From contig NZ_JAMOLN010000104.1 in NCBI RefSeq assembly GCF_024448165.1, forward strand, positions 1-35,097: a stretch of DNA of 35,097 nt, in the 5' to 3' direction. Under the pieces are notes generated by a model. It made no database searches and was not told the DNA's origin. It saw only the letters and a program-made list of their open reading frames with translations. The translations under genes and the position numbers were made by a program. Shown here piece by piece: positions 15,623 through 23,622 of this stretch (positions within the stretch are counted from its first letter, which is position 1; each line of letters begins with the position of its first letter). This DNA comes from Streptomyces longispororuber (GTDB taxonomy: Bacteria; Actinomycetota; Actinomycetes; Streptomycetales; Streptomycetaceae).

Positions 15623-16830
15623 CCGGGGCGGGCGAGCAGCCACGCCCCGCAGACCAGCGTGATCAGCTGAGTGCCGGCGAGCAGGGCGAAGCCCGCGCCG
15701 AAGCTGCTGCCGCCCGCCAGCGCGATGGCCCAGCCCATGGCCGTGGGCATCAGCGCCGACACCAGGTTGCCGACGCCGTTCACCACTCCGTAGGCGCTGC
15801 CCACCGAGCGGGCCGGCGCGCATCGCTGCACGAGCGTCGGGATGGCCGGGCCCTGCAGCCCCCAGAAGCCGTTGGCCAGGATCAGTCCGGTGGCCGCCGC
15901 CCACGACGTGTCCGCGCCGATCACGAACAGCACGCAGCCCGCGGTGCCCGCCGAGCCGACCACGAAGAGCAGCGGCAGCCGCCGCGCCGGGAGCCGGTCG
16001 AGGAGCCAGCCGCCGAGGAAGCCCGAGCACAGCGACATCAGGAACGGGAGCGAGGACACCGCCCCCATCGCCTTGATGGAGAAGTGCCGGTCCTGGAGGA
16101 GGTACGACGGCAGCCACGCCGTCGACCCCCACAAGTAGGCGAGCGTCGCGATCTCGACGAGCAGGATCAGGCCGAGCCGCGGGGTGCGCAGCGCCAGCCG
16201 CAGGGTCGCGGCGAACGACGGGCGCAGGCCCGCGTCCCCGCTGCCGCCGGACGCCCCGCGCCCGCGGACGAAGAACCAGACCAGCGGGATGCCGATCGCC
16301 GCGTTGAGCGCGCCCAGCAGCAGGAACGACGCGTGCCAGTCGAAGGAGTAGACGAGGTACGTGACCAGCGGGAGGCCGACCGCCGTCCCGAGGGACACGC
16401 CCATCGACGACACCGCGTTCGGCTTGCCCGCCTCGGCCGGCGTGAAGTGGTCGCGCACGTACATCGTCTTCAGCGAGAACAGCGGACCCTCGCTCGCGCC
16501 GAGCAGCGCCCGGCACGCGACGAGGGCCAGCGCGCCGAACGCGTACGGGGAGACCAGGGTCAGCACCGCCCACAGGCCCACGCTGACGAACAGTCCGCGT
16601 CTGACCCCGAGCACGGTCTCGTACAGGGGAGTCAGGAAGAACGCCGCCAGGCCGTAGCCCGCGAGGAAGACCGTGGTCAGGGCGCCCTGCGCCACCGTGT
16701 CGCCCGTGATGCCGAAGTGGTCGGTGAACGCCCGGTCCGTGACCAGGACGGAGACGTTCACCCGGTCCACATAGCTGATCAGGACGATGACGAGGAGGCT
16801 CAGGACGCCCAGCCATCGACGGGGGATCAC
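15550..16830 (-). CDS. MFS permease (anion:cation symporter-like)
   Basis: 426-aa major facilitator of the cytoplasmic membrane with about 12 hydrophobic segments. It starts RRWLGVLSLLVIVLISYVDRVNVSVLV, the form seen in the phthalate/hexuronate (ACS) branch, and includes GVRRGLFVSVGLW and RALLGASEGPLFSLKTMYV. The GTG start at 16830 overlaps the Rieske oxygenase stop (GTGA), so it is the last gene of the operon. The likely role is uptake of the organic acid that the operon degrades, by proton symport; the substrate is unknown. The 3' end overlaps the convergent MarR gene by 73 nt, which is unusual. Confidence 0.9.
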   Translation of the reverse strand: MIPRRWLGVLSLLVIVLISYVDRVNVSVLVTDRAFTDHFGITGDTVAQGALTTVFLAGYGLAAFFLTPLYETVLGVRRGLFVSVGLWAVLTLVSPYAFGALALVACRALLGASEGPLFSLKTMYVRDHFTPAEAGKPNAVSSMGVSLGTAVGLPLVTYLVYSFDWHASFLLLGALNAAIGIPLVWFFVRGRGASGGSGDAGLRPSFAATLRLALRTPRLGLILLVEIATLAYLWGSTAWLPSYLLQDRHFSIKAMGAVSSLPFLMSLCSGFLGGWLLDRLPARRLPLLFVVGSAGTAGCVLFVIGADTSWAAATGLILANGFWGLQGPAIPTLVQRCAPARSVGSAYGVVNGVGNLVSALMPTAMGWAIALAGGSSFGAGFALLAGTQLITLVCGAWLLARPGQLAGPASSDSTMERSNLESSRAS

Positions 16831-17846
16831 GCAGTGGCCGCCTTCGACTGCTGCTTGGCCTCCGCCTGGAAGAGGCGGCGCAGCCGGACCACGCCGAGGT
16901 CGTGCTGGTAGAGGTTCTCCTGCTGGTCCGCGTCGGCGGGCAGCGCCTCCAGCATCACGCGGTCCTGCTCCAGGACCTCCCAGTGGCGCTCCTCGATGAG
17001 CGTCCTGTACAGGAAGCGCCAGGTGTCGCGCTGCCAGTCCTGGACCTTGCGGTAGCGCCAGAAGAAGACGCCGGTGCGCCGGTCGTCGACCGGGCACGCC
17101 ATGCCGACGATGCCGAACGCGCCGCCCGGGCCCGCCGACGGCGGGTACGGGATGGACAGGTCCACCCAGTCGATGCCGGTGCGGCACAGCTCGACCCAGT
17201 CGAAGTTGACGCCGCGCTGGTCGGTCTTCTCGAAGAAGTAGCCGCGGTCCGTCTCGCGGATGCGGAACTTGGCCTGGCTGGCACCGTCGAACATGGTGTG
17301 CGACTCGTTGTGCAGGAACTGGCCGTGCATCGGGTCGAGGAGGTTCTCCATGGCGAAGCGCCACGGCACGTCCCACTCGGCGTACGCGAGGAAGGCGGAG
17401 ATCTCGTCGTCGACCAGCGGGTCGGGCAGGGTGAGGTCCACCGGCTCCGGATGCTCCTCGTCGCCGAAGTAGGCGAGGATCGCGCCCGCCACCTCGCGCA
17501 CGGGGAGGGAGGTGACGAGGCGCTTGCCCTCCAGGTTGCAGCCGGGCAGGCCGGGCACCGAGGTGACCGTGCCGGTGCCGTCGACCTCGACGCCGTGGTA
17601 CCAGCAGGACACCCGGTCGCCCAGGTGTTTGCCCAGCGAGAGCGGGGCGCCGCGGTGCGGACAGCGGTCGGCGAGCATGGACAGGCCGCCGTCGGACCTG
17701 CGGAACAGCAGCCAGTTCTCGCCCAGCGCCGTCACCTTGCGCATCGCGCCGGGCGCGACGAAGGACGACGGGACGACGGGGTGCCACTGGTTGCGCAGGC
17801 CGTGCGCGTAGATGTGCTCGGCCGTGTCGGTGGTGTTCAGGCTCAT
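16827..17846 (-). CDS. Rieske non-heme iron aromatic oxygenase, alpha subunit
   Basis: 339-aa oxygenase component. The N-terminal Rieske [2Fe-2S] site is complete: C62-x-H64 and C81-x2-H84 (RCPHRG, CWYHG). The catalytic domain carries N168-x2-D171-x2-H174-x4-H179, where H174 and H179 bind the mononuclear iron and D171 bridges to the Rieske cluster. The length and motif spacing resemble single-subunit enzymes of the phthalate/vanillate/phenoxybenzoate type, which need only a PDR/VanB-type reductase, as encoded here. No beta subunit is present. It would dihydroxylate or demethylate an aromatic acid; the substrate is not determinable. One nt separates its ATG from the stop of the 76-aa gene. Confidence 0.93.
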   Translation of the reverse strand: MSLNTTDTAEHIYAHGLRNQWHPVVPSSFVAPGAMRKVTALGENWLLFRRSDGGLSMLADRCPHRGAPLSLGKHLGDRVSCWYHGVEVDGTGTVTSVPGLPGCNLEGKRLVTSLPVREVAGAILAYFGDEEHPEPVDLTLPDPLVDDEISAFLAYAEWDVPWRFAMENLLDPMHGQFLHNESHTMFDGASQAKFRIRETDRGYFFEKTDQRGVNFDWVELCRTGIDWVDLSIPYPPSAGPGGAFGIVGMACPVDDRRTGVFFWRYRKVQDWQRDTWRFLYRTLIEERHWEVLEQDRVMLEALPADADQQENLYQHDLGVVRLRRLFQAEAKQQSKAATA

Positions 17847-17847
17847 G

Positions 17848-18078
17848 TCAGGCTCCCAGGCGGTGCATCTCGGCGCGGAAGGACTCCTCGGTCCAGGGCG
17901 CGCCCGAAGGGGTGCGCAGCTGGCGGGAGTTGAGGCCGTCGATCACGTCGGACAGCTCGTGGCCGTCCTTGGTGAAGATGTCCTCGAGGGTGCGGGCGAG
18001 CCTGATCTCGTACGGGGTGGGCTCGTGGTCGCGGGTCTGGTGGATCTCCAGGTACGGCCAGCTGTCGGTCGTGGGCAT
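17848..18078 (-). CDS. Small recombinase-like HTH protein in Rieske operon
   Basis: 76-aa protein between the reductase and oxygenase genes. The C-terminal half (LNSRQLRTPSGAPWTEESFRAEM) resembles the helical DNA-binding segment of large serine recombinases (pattern LN-x2-G-I-x-T-P-x-G-x-x-W-T), but there is no catalytic domain. The N-terminal half (WPYLEIHQTRDHEPTPYE) is not recognised. The strict position, 28 nt after the reductase and one nt before the Rieske gene, argues for a role with the oxygenase (assembly or subunit) or for a small regulator. I recall small recombinase-like HTH proteins beside other Rieske genes, but cannot check this here. Confidence 0.75.
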   Translation of the reverse strand: MPTTDSWPYLEIHQTRDHEPTPYEIRLARTLEDIFTKDGHELSDVIDGLNSRQLRTPSGAPWTEESFRAEMHRLGA

Positions 18079-18106
18079 GGGTTCTCCGTACGTCGTCGTG
18101 ACGGGG

Positions 18107-19066
18107 CTAAAGGTCCAGGACGAGGCGGTCGGAGACGCAGCGGGAGACGCAGATCATCATCGTCTCGGACGCGGCGTGCTCGGACTCGCTGAGCAGGAAG
18201 TCGCGATGGTCGGGGGTGCCGGCCAGTACCCGGGTCTCGCAGGAGCCGCAGATGCCGTCGCGGCAGGAGGAGTCGACGGTCAGGCCGGCGGACTCGGCGG
18301 CCTCCAGGATGGAGGTGTCGGGGCCGACGTTCAGGGTCAGGCCCGAGGCGCGGCACTCGACCTCGAAACCGGTGTCGTCGCCGTCCCGCTCGACGACCGG
18401 AGCGGCGAACCGCTCCAGCCTCAACTGCCCGTCGGGGCAGGCCGCTTCGACGGCCTTGAGGAGCGGCTCGGGCCCGCAGCAGTACACCAGCGCATCGGCC
18501 GGCAGCCCGTCGAGGACCGCCGCGAGGTCGATGTGCCCCTGCTCGTCCTGCGGCACGAACGTCACCTCGCCGCCGGGCAGCGCCGCCAGCTCCGCCCCGA
18601 ACGCCATCGAGGCGCGCGAGCGGCCGCCGTGCACCAGCCGGTACGGCACCCCGTCGCGGGCGGCCTGCCGGGCCATCGCGAGGATCGGCGTGATACCGAT
18701 GCCGCCCGCGACGAACACGTACGAGGACGCGCCCTCCAGCTCGAAGTGGTTGCGCGGGCCCGCCACCCGCACCGTCTGGCCGGGGCGCAGCTTGGTGTGG
18801 ACGTGGCGCGAACCGCCGCGCGAGGACGGCTCGTCGAGGATGCCGAGCCGGTAGGTGCCGCACTCGGCGGGGTCGCCGCACAGGCTGTACTGGCGGACGA
18901 ACCCGCCCACGTGCAGGTCCAGGTGGGAGCCGGGCGTCCAGGCGGGCAGCGGCTTGCCGTCCGGGTGGACCAGGTCGACGGAGAGCACTCCGTCCGCCTC
19001 CCAGGTCGTCCGGTGGACCAGGAGGTCGAGTTCCTGCTCGTCGGCAGGGTTCACGGCGGCGGTCAT
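18107..19066 (-). CDS. PDR/VanB-type oxygenase reductase (FMN, NADH, 2Fe-2S)
   Basis: 319-aa electron-transfer partner of the Rieske oxygenase. Order of domains: an FMN-binding barrel with RQYSL at residues 58-62, an NAD(P)H-binding domain with GGIGITPILAM, and a C-terminal plant-type ferredoxin with C268-x4-C-x2-C-x29-C306 (CRDGICGSC and ICVSRC). This is the phthalate dioxygenase reductase layout. It passes electrons from NADH through FMN to its own cluster and then to the oxygenase. It starts 12 nt after the ThDP enzyme gene. Confidence 0.94.
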   Translation of the reverse strand: MTAAVNPADEQELDLLVHRTTWEADGVLSVDLVHPDGKPLPAWTPGSHLDLHVGGFVRQYSLCGDPAECGTYRLGILDEPSSRGGSRHVHTKLRPGQTVRVAGPRNHFELEGASSYVFVAGGIGITPILAMARQAARDGVPYRLVHGGRSRASMAFGAELAALPGGEVTFVPQDEQGHIDLAAVLDGLPADALVYCCGPEPLLKAVEAACPDGQLRLERFAAPVVERDGDDTGFEVECRASGLTLNVGPDTSILEAAESAGLTVDSSCRDGICGSCETRVLAGTPDHRDFLLSESEHAASETMMICVSRCVSDRLVLDL

Positions 19067-19078
19067 GGGACGACCTCC

Positions 19079-20710
19079 TTACGCGGTGGGGATCTTGACG
19101 GGCGGGGTGAACGGCTTCTTCATCGGGCCGAGCGCGACCAGGTCGACCTCGACGAGGGTCGGCCCGTCGGAGGCGAGGGCCGCCTTCAGCACGTCCGCGG
19201 CCTCGGCGGTGTCACCGATCCGCGCGTACGGCAGCGAGCAGGCGTCGGCGAGCCGCGCGAAGTCGGGCGTGAACAGGTCGACGCCGGAGCGGCGCTCGCT
19301 GTACTGGTCCTGCATGTTGCGCAGCACGCCGTAGCCGCCGTCGTTGAAGACGATCAGCGTCAGGCGCGGCCGCTCCTGGGCGACGGTCAGCAACTCGCCG
19401 AAGTGGACGGCGAGTCCGCCGTCGCCGACGATGACGGCGGTCGGCTCGTCGGGGCGGGCGAGCGCCGCGCCGATGCCCATGCCGAGGCCCTGGCCGATGC
19501 CGCCGCCGCGCGGGAAGACGTTGGCGCGCGGGTCGTGCATCGGCAGCAGCCGGTTGCCCCACGACGACGACGGGATGGTGACGTCGCGGGCGACGACGGC
19601 GCCGCGCGGCAGGAAGGCGGCGAGCGCGTCGCACACGGCGGCCTGCGGCCCGATGTTCTCGTGCAGCGTGGCGCGCACCTGCTCCCGTACGTCGGTGACG
19701 CGGGCGCTCCACGCGGTGTCCGCGCGCGTCGCCGCGGCGGTCAGCTCGGGCAGCACCGCGGCGGCGTCCCCGTGCAGGGCGTGCCGGGCCGGGTGGACGC
19801 GGCCGATGGCGGCGGCGTCGATGTCGAGCTGGATGTGCGCCTCGGGCAGGACCAGGCCGTAGTCGGCGGTCTCGTTCGAGCGGAAGTGCGTGCCGACGGT
19901 CAGCAGCACGTCGGCGTCGGCGAGCAGCGCGCGCCCGGCCGGGGTGGTCGCGAAGTTGCCGATGACCAGCGGGTGGTCCTCGGGCACGGAGCCGCGCCCC
20001 GAGTTGGACGTGAGCAGTCCCGCGCCGGTCGCCTCGACCAGCGCGAGCAGCTCGTCGCGGGCCTGGTTCGCTCCGCCGCCCGCCCAGATCAGGGGGCGCC
20101 GCGCGGACGCCAACAGGGCGCGTGCGGCGGCGAGTTCGGCGTCGTCCACGACCGGGGCGGCGGGCGCCGTGGCGGGCTCGCCCGCGTCGTCCTGCGCCGC
20201 GTACTGGAGGTCGATGGGCCACTCGACGCTCGCCGGGCCGCCCGGCGCGGCCAGCGCGGCGGCCGACGCCTCGCGCAGGACGCGGCCCGCCGACGACGCG
20301 TCAGGGACGGTGGCGGCGTACTTCGACACCGCCCTGAGCATCCCGAGCTGGTCCTTCGTCTCGTGGATGAAGCCGCGCCCGCTGCCCAGGTACGCGGACT
20401 CGACCTGCCCGGTGACGTGCAGCACGGCCGTTCCCGACGACAGCGCCTCGATCAGCGACCCGGCCGCGTTGCCCGCGCCCGTGCCGGTGGAGGTCAGCGC
20501 GCAGCCGATGGAGCCGCGGGCCCGCCCGTACGCGTCGGCCGCGTTGACCGCGCTCGCCTCGTGCCGCACCGGCACGAACCGCAGGTCGGGGTCGGCGTCG
20601 ACGGCCTCGACCAGGGGCAGGTTGTGCACGGACACGACGCCGAAGACGGTGTCGATGCCGAGCGACTTGAGATGGGCGACGAGGAGTTCGCCGCCGTTGT
20701 GGTGCTGCAT
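19079..20710 (-). CDS. ThDP-dependent 2-oxoacid decarboxylase-like enzyme
   Basis: 543-aa member of the acetolactate synthase / benzoylformate decarboxylase superfamily. The N-terminal Pyr domain has the cofactor-activating E51 (VRHEASAVNAADAYGR), a central nucleotide-like domain follows, and the C-terminal PP domain carries the GDGG...ND motif (VIVGDGGLAVHFGEL...VFNDGGYG) that binds Mg-ThDP. There is no FAD-specific feature that I can read. In this operon it most plausibly decarboxylates a 2-oxo acid to an aldehyde for the aldehyde dehydrogenase; a carboligase role is possible. The ATG at 20710 follows GAGGAG, 11 nt after the upstream SDR gene. Confidence 0.88.
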   Translation of the reverse strand: MQHHNGGELLVAHLKSLGIDTVFGVVSVHNLPLVEAVDADPDLRFVPVRHEASAVNAADAYGRARGSIGCALTSTGTGAGNAAGSLIEALSSGTAVLHVTGQVESAYLGSGRGFIHETKDQLGMLRAVSKYAATVPDASSAGRVLREASAAALAAPGGPASVEWPIDLQYAAQDDAGEPATAPAAPVVDDAELAAARALLASARRPLIWAGGGANQARDELLALVEATGAGLLTSNSGRGSVPEDHPLVIGNFATTPAGRALLADADVLLTVGTHFRSNETADYGLVLPEAHIQLDIDAAAIGRVHPARHALHGDAAAVLPELTAAATRADTAWSARVTDVREQVRATLHENIGPQAAVCDALAAFLPRGAVVARDVTIPSSSWGNRLLPMHDPRANVFPRGGGIGQGLGMGIGAALARPDEPTAVIVGDGGLAVHFGELLTVAQERPRLTLIVFNDGGYGVLRNMQDQYSERRSGVDLFTPDFARLADACSLPYARIGDTAEAADVLKAALASDGPTLVEVDLVALGPMKKPFTPPVKIPTA

Positions 20711-20721
20711 GGGCAGGCTCC

Positions 20722-21507
20722 TCAGAGGATGCCGCGGCCGACTCCGCCGCAGACGTCGATGCTGGTTCCGGTGATGTACGAGGCGCGCGGCGAGAGCAGC
20801 GCGACGATCGCGTACGCGACCTCCTCGGCGCGGCCGAGCCGGCCGAGGGCGATGCCGCGGTCGGCGGCGAGCTCCGCCTGCCAGTCCTCGTAGGACAGGC
20901 CGCTGTCGGCGGCGGCGTGCCGGCGCGTCCACTGCCCGGTGTCGACGAGGCCGAGGCACACGGAGTTGACGCGGATGCCGTCGCCCGCGAGCTCGACGGA
21001 GAGGGACTTCGACAGGTTGAGGATTCCGGCGCGGGCCGCGCTCGTCGTCATCAGGCGGGTCTCGGGCTGCTTGGCGAGGACCGCGTTCACGTTGACGACC
21101 GAGGCGGCGTCCGAGTCCGCGAGGTAGGTGCGGGCGGCGGCGAGGGGGTTGAGGACGCCGGCGAACTTGAGGTCGAGCTCGTCGCGCCAGTCGTCCATCG
21201 TCGTCTCGGCGAACGGCTTCATCCGGGACTGGCCCGCGTTGTTGACGAGCCCGTCGATCCGGCCGCCGAAGTGCGCGGCGGACGCCTCGGTGAAGCCGCG
21301 CACCTCGGCGGCGTCGCGCACGTCGCAGATGCCGGTGAACAGCCGGTCGCTGCGCAGCTTCTCCTTCGTGCGGGCGAGCCGGTCACCGTCGCGCCCGCAG
21401 GTGGCGACGTTGGCGCCTTCGTCGAGGAGGGCGCGGACCGTGGCCAGGCCGACGCCCGAACTGCCGCCGGTCACCAGCACGGTGCGGTCGGCGAGGCCGA
21501 GATCCAT
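20722..21507 (-). CDS. SDR-family protein lacking the catalytic triad
   Basis: 261-aa short-chain dehydrogenase fold. The coenzyme motif TGGSSGVG (13-20) and NNAG (89-92) are intact. The catalytic residues are not: the Ser position is A142, the Tyr position T155 and the Lys position R159 (TTSAARAG instead of YxxxK). Either it is a divergent SDR subgroup with other catalytic residues, or it is a non-catalytic partner. It is not decayed, since the frame, length and C-terminus (YITGTSIDVCGG) are normal. AAGGAG precedes the ATG, and the gene follows the classical SDR gene by 57 nt. Confidence 0.85.
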   Translation of the reverse strand: MDLGLADRTVLVTGGSSGVGLATVRALLDEGANVATCGRDGDRLARTKEKLRSDRLFTGICDVRDAAEVRGFTEASAAHFGGRIDGLVNNAGQSRMKPFAETTMDDWRDELDLKFAGVLNPLAAARTYLADSDAASVVNVNAVLAKQPETRLMTTSAARAGILNLSKSLSVELAGDGIRVNSVCLGLVDTGQWTRRHAAADSGLSYEDWQAELAADRGIALGRLGRAEEVAYAIVALLSPRASYITGTSIDVCGGVGRGIL

Positions 21508-21564
21508 GGGACTCCTTGCAGAGAGGTACGTAGAGGTGGGGCGCCCCGCAAGGGGCGCGGAGCG

Positions 21565-22308
21565 CTAATGCATCGTGAAGCCGCCGTTGACGGCGATCAC
21601 CTGTCCGGTCAGGTAGCGGGACTCCTCACCGAGGACGAACGACACCACCCCGACCAGGTCGTCGGGCTGCTGCGGCCGGGCGATCGCCCGGTTGTCCGCG
21701 TACAGCGCGTGGCGCTCGGCGGGCACGCCCTGCGTCGCCTCGACCTCGGTCAGTCCGGGTGCCACGGCGTTGACCGTGATGCCCTCGGGGCCGAGCTCGC
21801 GGGCCATCGCCCGGGTCAGGGAGATCACCGCGCCCTTGGACGCGATGTAGTGGGCGAGCCGCGGCGAGCCGTAGAGGGCCGCGTCCGAGGCGATGTTGAC
21901 GATCCGGCCCGGCCGTTCCATGAGCGGCAGCAGGTGCTTGGCGACGAGCCAGGGCCCGCGCGCGTTGACCGTCATGAGGCGGTCCCACACCTCGACGTCG
22001 ATGTCGTGGAAGTACTTGCCGCCGACGCCGTTCGCGAGGGCGGCGTTGTTCACGAGGCCCCAGACCGGCCGGCCCCGCAGCGCCGCGGCGAGCGCCTCGA
22101 CCGAGGCCGGGTCGGCCACGTCGAGCGGGACGAACTCGGCGTCGCCGCCCGCGTCCCGGATCGCCGCGGCCGTCCGGGCCCCCCACTGCTCGTTCAGCTC
22201 CGCTACGACGACCCGGTACCCGTCCGCCGCCACCCGGCGGGCCATGGCCTCCCCGAGGCCACGGCCCGCACCGGTGACGACGACCGTGCGCCGGACGGCG
22301 TCAGTCAC
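21565..22308 (-). CDS. Classical SDR dehydrogenase
   Basis: 247-aa NAD(P)-dependent short-chain dehydrogenase with a complete signature: TGAGRGLG (12-19), NNAA (87-90), S141, Y154 and K158 (YIASK), and a PG motif (VNAVAPGLTEVE). The likely role in this operon is oxidation of the cis-dihydrodiol made by the Rieske oxygenase to a catechol, as in other aromatic pathways; reduction of a ketone is an alternative. The GTG start overlaps the cupin gene by 8 nt, so translation is coupled. Confidence 0.9.
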   Translation of the reverse strand: MTDAVRRTVVVTGAGRGLGEAMARRVAADGYRVVVAELNEQWGARTAAAIRDAGGDAEFVPLDVADPASVEALAAALRGRPVWGLVNNAALANGVGGKYFHDIDVEVWDRLMTVNARGPWLVAKHLLPLMERPGRIVNIASDAALYGSPRLAHYIASKGAVISLTRAMARELGPEGITVNAVAPGLTEVEATQGVPAERHALYADNRAIARPQQPDDLVGVVSFVLGEESRYLTGQVIAVNGGFTMH

Positions 22309-22822
22309 GGGTGATGCCGTACAGCGGCGAGTACTCGGGGTAGGTCGGGACCTGCGGCTTCTGCGTGCCGATGACGACGCAGAAGAGCGCGTCGGTGTCG
22401 CCCTCGTTCTTCAGCGAGCGGGTCACACCGGCCGGCACGACGATCATGTCGCGGTAGCCGAGGGTCCGGTACTCGGTCTCGTCGGGGCCGCGGTGGATGC
22501 CGACGCGGACCTCGCCCTCCAGGACGAAGAAGGCCTCCTCGACGTCGTGGTGGGTGTGGGCCGGGCCCTCGGCGCCCGGGGGCAGCAGCATGTTGGAGAA
22601 GGTGAAGCCGCCCGACGGCAGGATCCGGTTGTCGCCCTCGTGGTTGCCGGTCGCGCCGGAGCCCACGTAGCGGATCTGCGCGCGCTTGTACTGCGGGCCC
22701 GCCTTCTCCTGGAAGGACAGCGTGCCCCAGTCCGGCTCGCGCGAGTCCTTCGTCGCGATGAGCGAGTCGGTGTACTTGGCGAGGTCGCCGTCGTTGTCGT
22801 ACGCGTCGGTGGTCAGAGGCAT
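22301..22822 (-). CDS. Cupin domain protein
   Basis: 173-aa single-domain cupin. The first motif HTHHDVEEAFFVLEGEVRVG gives His and Glu metal ligands; the second motif is partly kept (YRDMIVVPAGVTRSLKNEG). Residues 1-80 are an N-terminal extension (DSREPDWGTLSFQEKAGPQYKRAQIRYVG). Cupins in aromatic operons include dioxygenases, isomerases and decarboxylases, so the reaction cannot be named. It overlaps the hydrolase gene by 10 nt upstream and the SDR gene by 8 nt downstream. Confidence 0.85.
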   Translation of the reverse strand: MPLTTDAYDNDGDLAKYTDSLIATKDSREPDWGTLSFQEKAGPQYKRAQIRYVGSGATGNHEGDNRILPSGGFTFSNMLLPPGAEGPAHTHHDVEEAFFVLEGEVRVGIHRGPDETEYRTLGYRDMIVVPAGVTRSLKNEGDTDALFCVVIGTQKPQVPTYPEYSPLYGITRD

Positions 22823-23622
22823 TGCGGTGCTCCCTTGCGGTTCGTTGCGATGTGGAGGTGGGAGAGCAGCCAGGCGTTGAAGCGCTCGGGCTGTTCCTGG
22901 TTGGCCAGGTGACCGGCGTCCTTGACGATCACGTAGGCGGTCCTGTGCAGACCGCCGGCCAGGACCTGGGAGGCTTCGGGGCCGGTGATCCGGTCCTTGT
23001 CGCCGCACAGGACGAGAGTGGGCGCGGCGACCTTCCCCAGGTCGGCGCGCAGATCGGTGGTCGCCATCGACTCGGCCGCGTAGCCGTAGCCGGGCAGCCG
23101 GACCGAACCGGCCATCGTCGCGACGACCCGCGCCACCAGCTCCGGCGGCGCGTCGGGCGACACGAGCCGGGGTCCGCGCTGCTCGGCGAAGGCGCGGGGC
23201 CCGGCCGCCGCCAGGTCGGTGACCCGGGCGCGCATCCCGGCGGCCTTCTCGGGCGAGGTCCCCGAGCCGGGCGTGGAGTCCGCGACGGTCAGCGAGTCGA
23301 CCAGGTCCGGGTGGCGCACGGCGAGCCGCAGCGCGATGACCCCGCCCCAGGACACCCCGACGACGTGGGCGCTGCCGCCCCGTGAGCGGATCAGTGCGGC
23401 TGCCGTGTCCGCGAAGTCGTCGAGGGTGAACTCCCCGGCCGGATCGGCCGACCTGGCGTAGCCCGGGGCGTCCCAGGCGAGCACCCGGAAGGCGCCCGCG
23501 AGCGCGGGCAGCTGCGCGGCGAAGGCCGCCGACGACGACCCGATGCCGTGCAGGCACAGCACCAGGGGACCGCTCTCGCCGGCCTCCTCGACGTGCAGCC
23601 CGGCCGGCTCGTACCTGGTCAC
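22813..23622 (-). CDS. Alpha/beta hydrolase (meta-cleavage hydrolase-like)
   Basis: 269-aa alpha/beta hydrolase. The oxyanion loop is LHGIGSSS, the nucleophile elbow VGVSWGG, the acid CGDKDRITG and the catalytic His DAGHLANQEQPE. The size and motifs fit the branch containing C-C hydrolases of meta-cleavage products (MhpC/BphD type) and 3-oxoadipate enol-lactonase. Since an extradiol dioxygenase is in the same operon, cleavage of the ring-fission product is the best guess. The GTG start overlaps the stop of the aspartate dehydrogenase-like gene (GTGA). Confidence 0.88.
   Translation of the reverse strand: MTRYEPAGLHVEEAGESGPLVLCLHGIGSSSAAFAAQLPALAGAFRVLAWDAPGYARSADPAGEFTLDDFADTAAALIRSRGGSAHVVGVSWGGVIALRLAVRHPDLVDSLTVADSTPGSGTSPEKAAGMRARVTDLAAAGPRAFAEQRGPRLVSPDAPPELVARVVATMAGSVRLPGYGYAAESMATTDLRADLGKVAAPTLVLCGDKDRITGPEASQVLAGGLHRTAYVIVKDAGHLANQEQPERFNAWLLSHLHIATNRKGAPQCL

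Noticed and set aside
17848..18078. The 76-aa protein as a remnant of an integrated element
   Set aside because: It is complete, has tight operon spacing on both sides, and no integrase, repeat or attachment site is nearby.
17912..20893. A plus-strand open frame of 993 codons opposite the reductase and ThDP genes
   Set aside because: Antisense artefact of GC-rich coding; the minus-strand proteins have full cofactor motifs.
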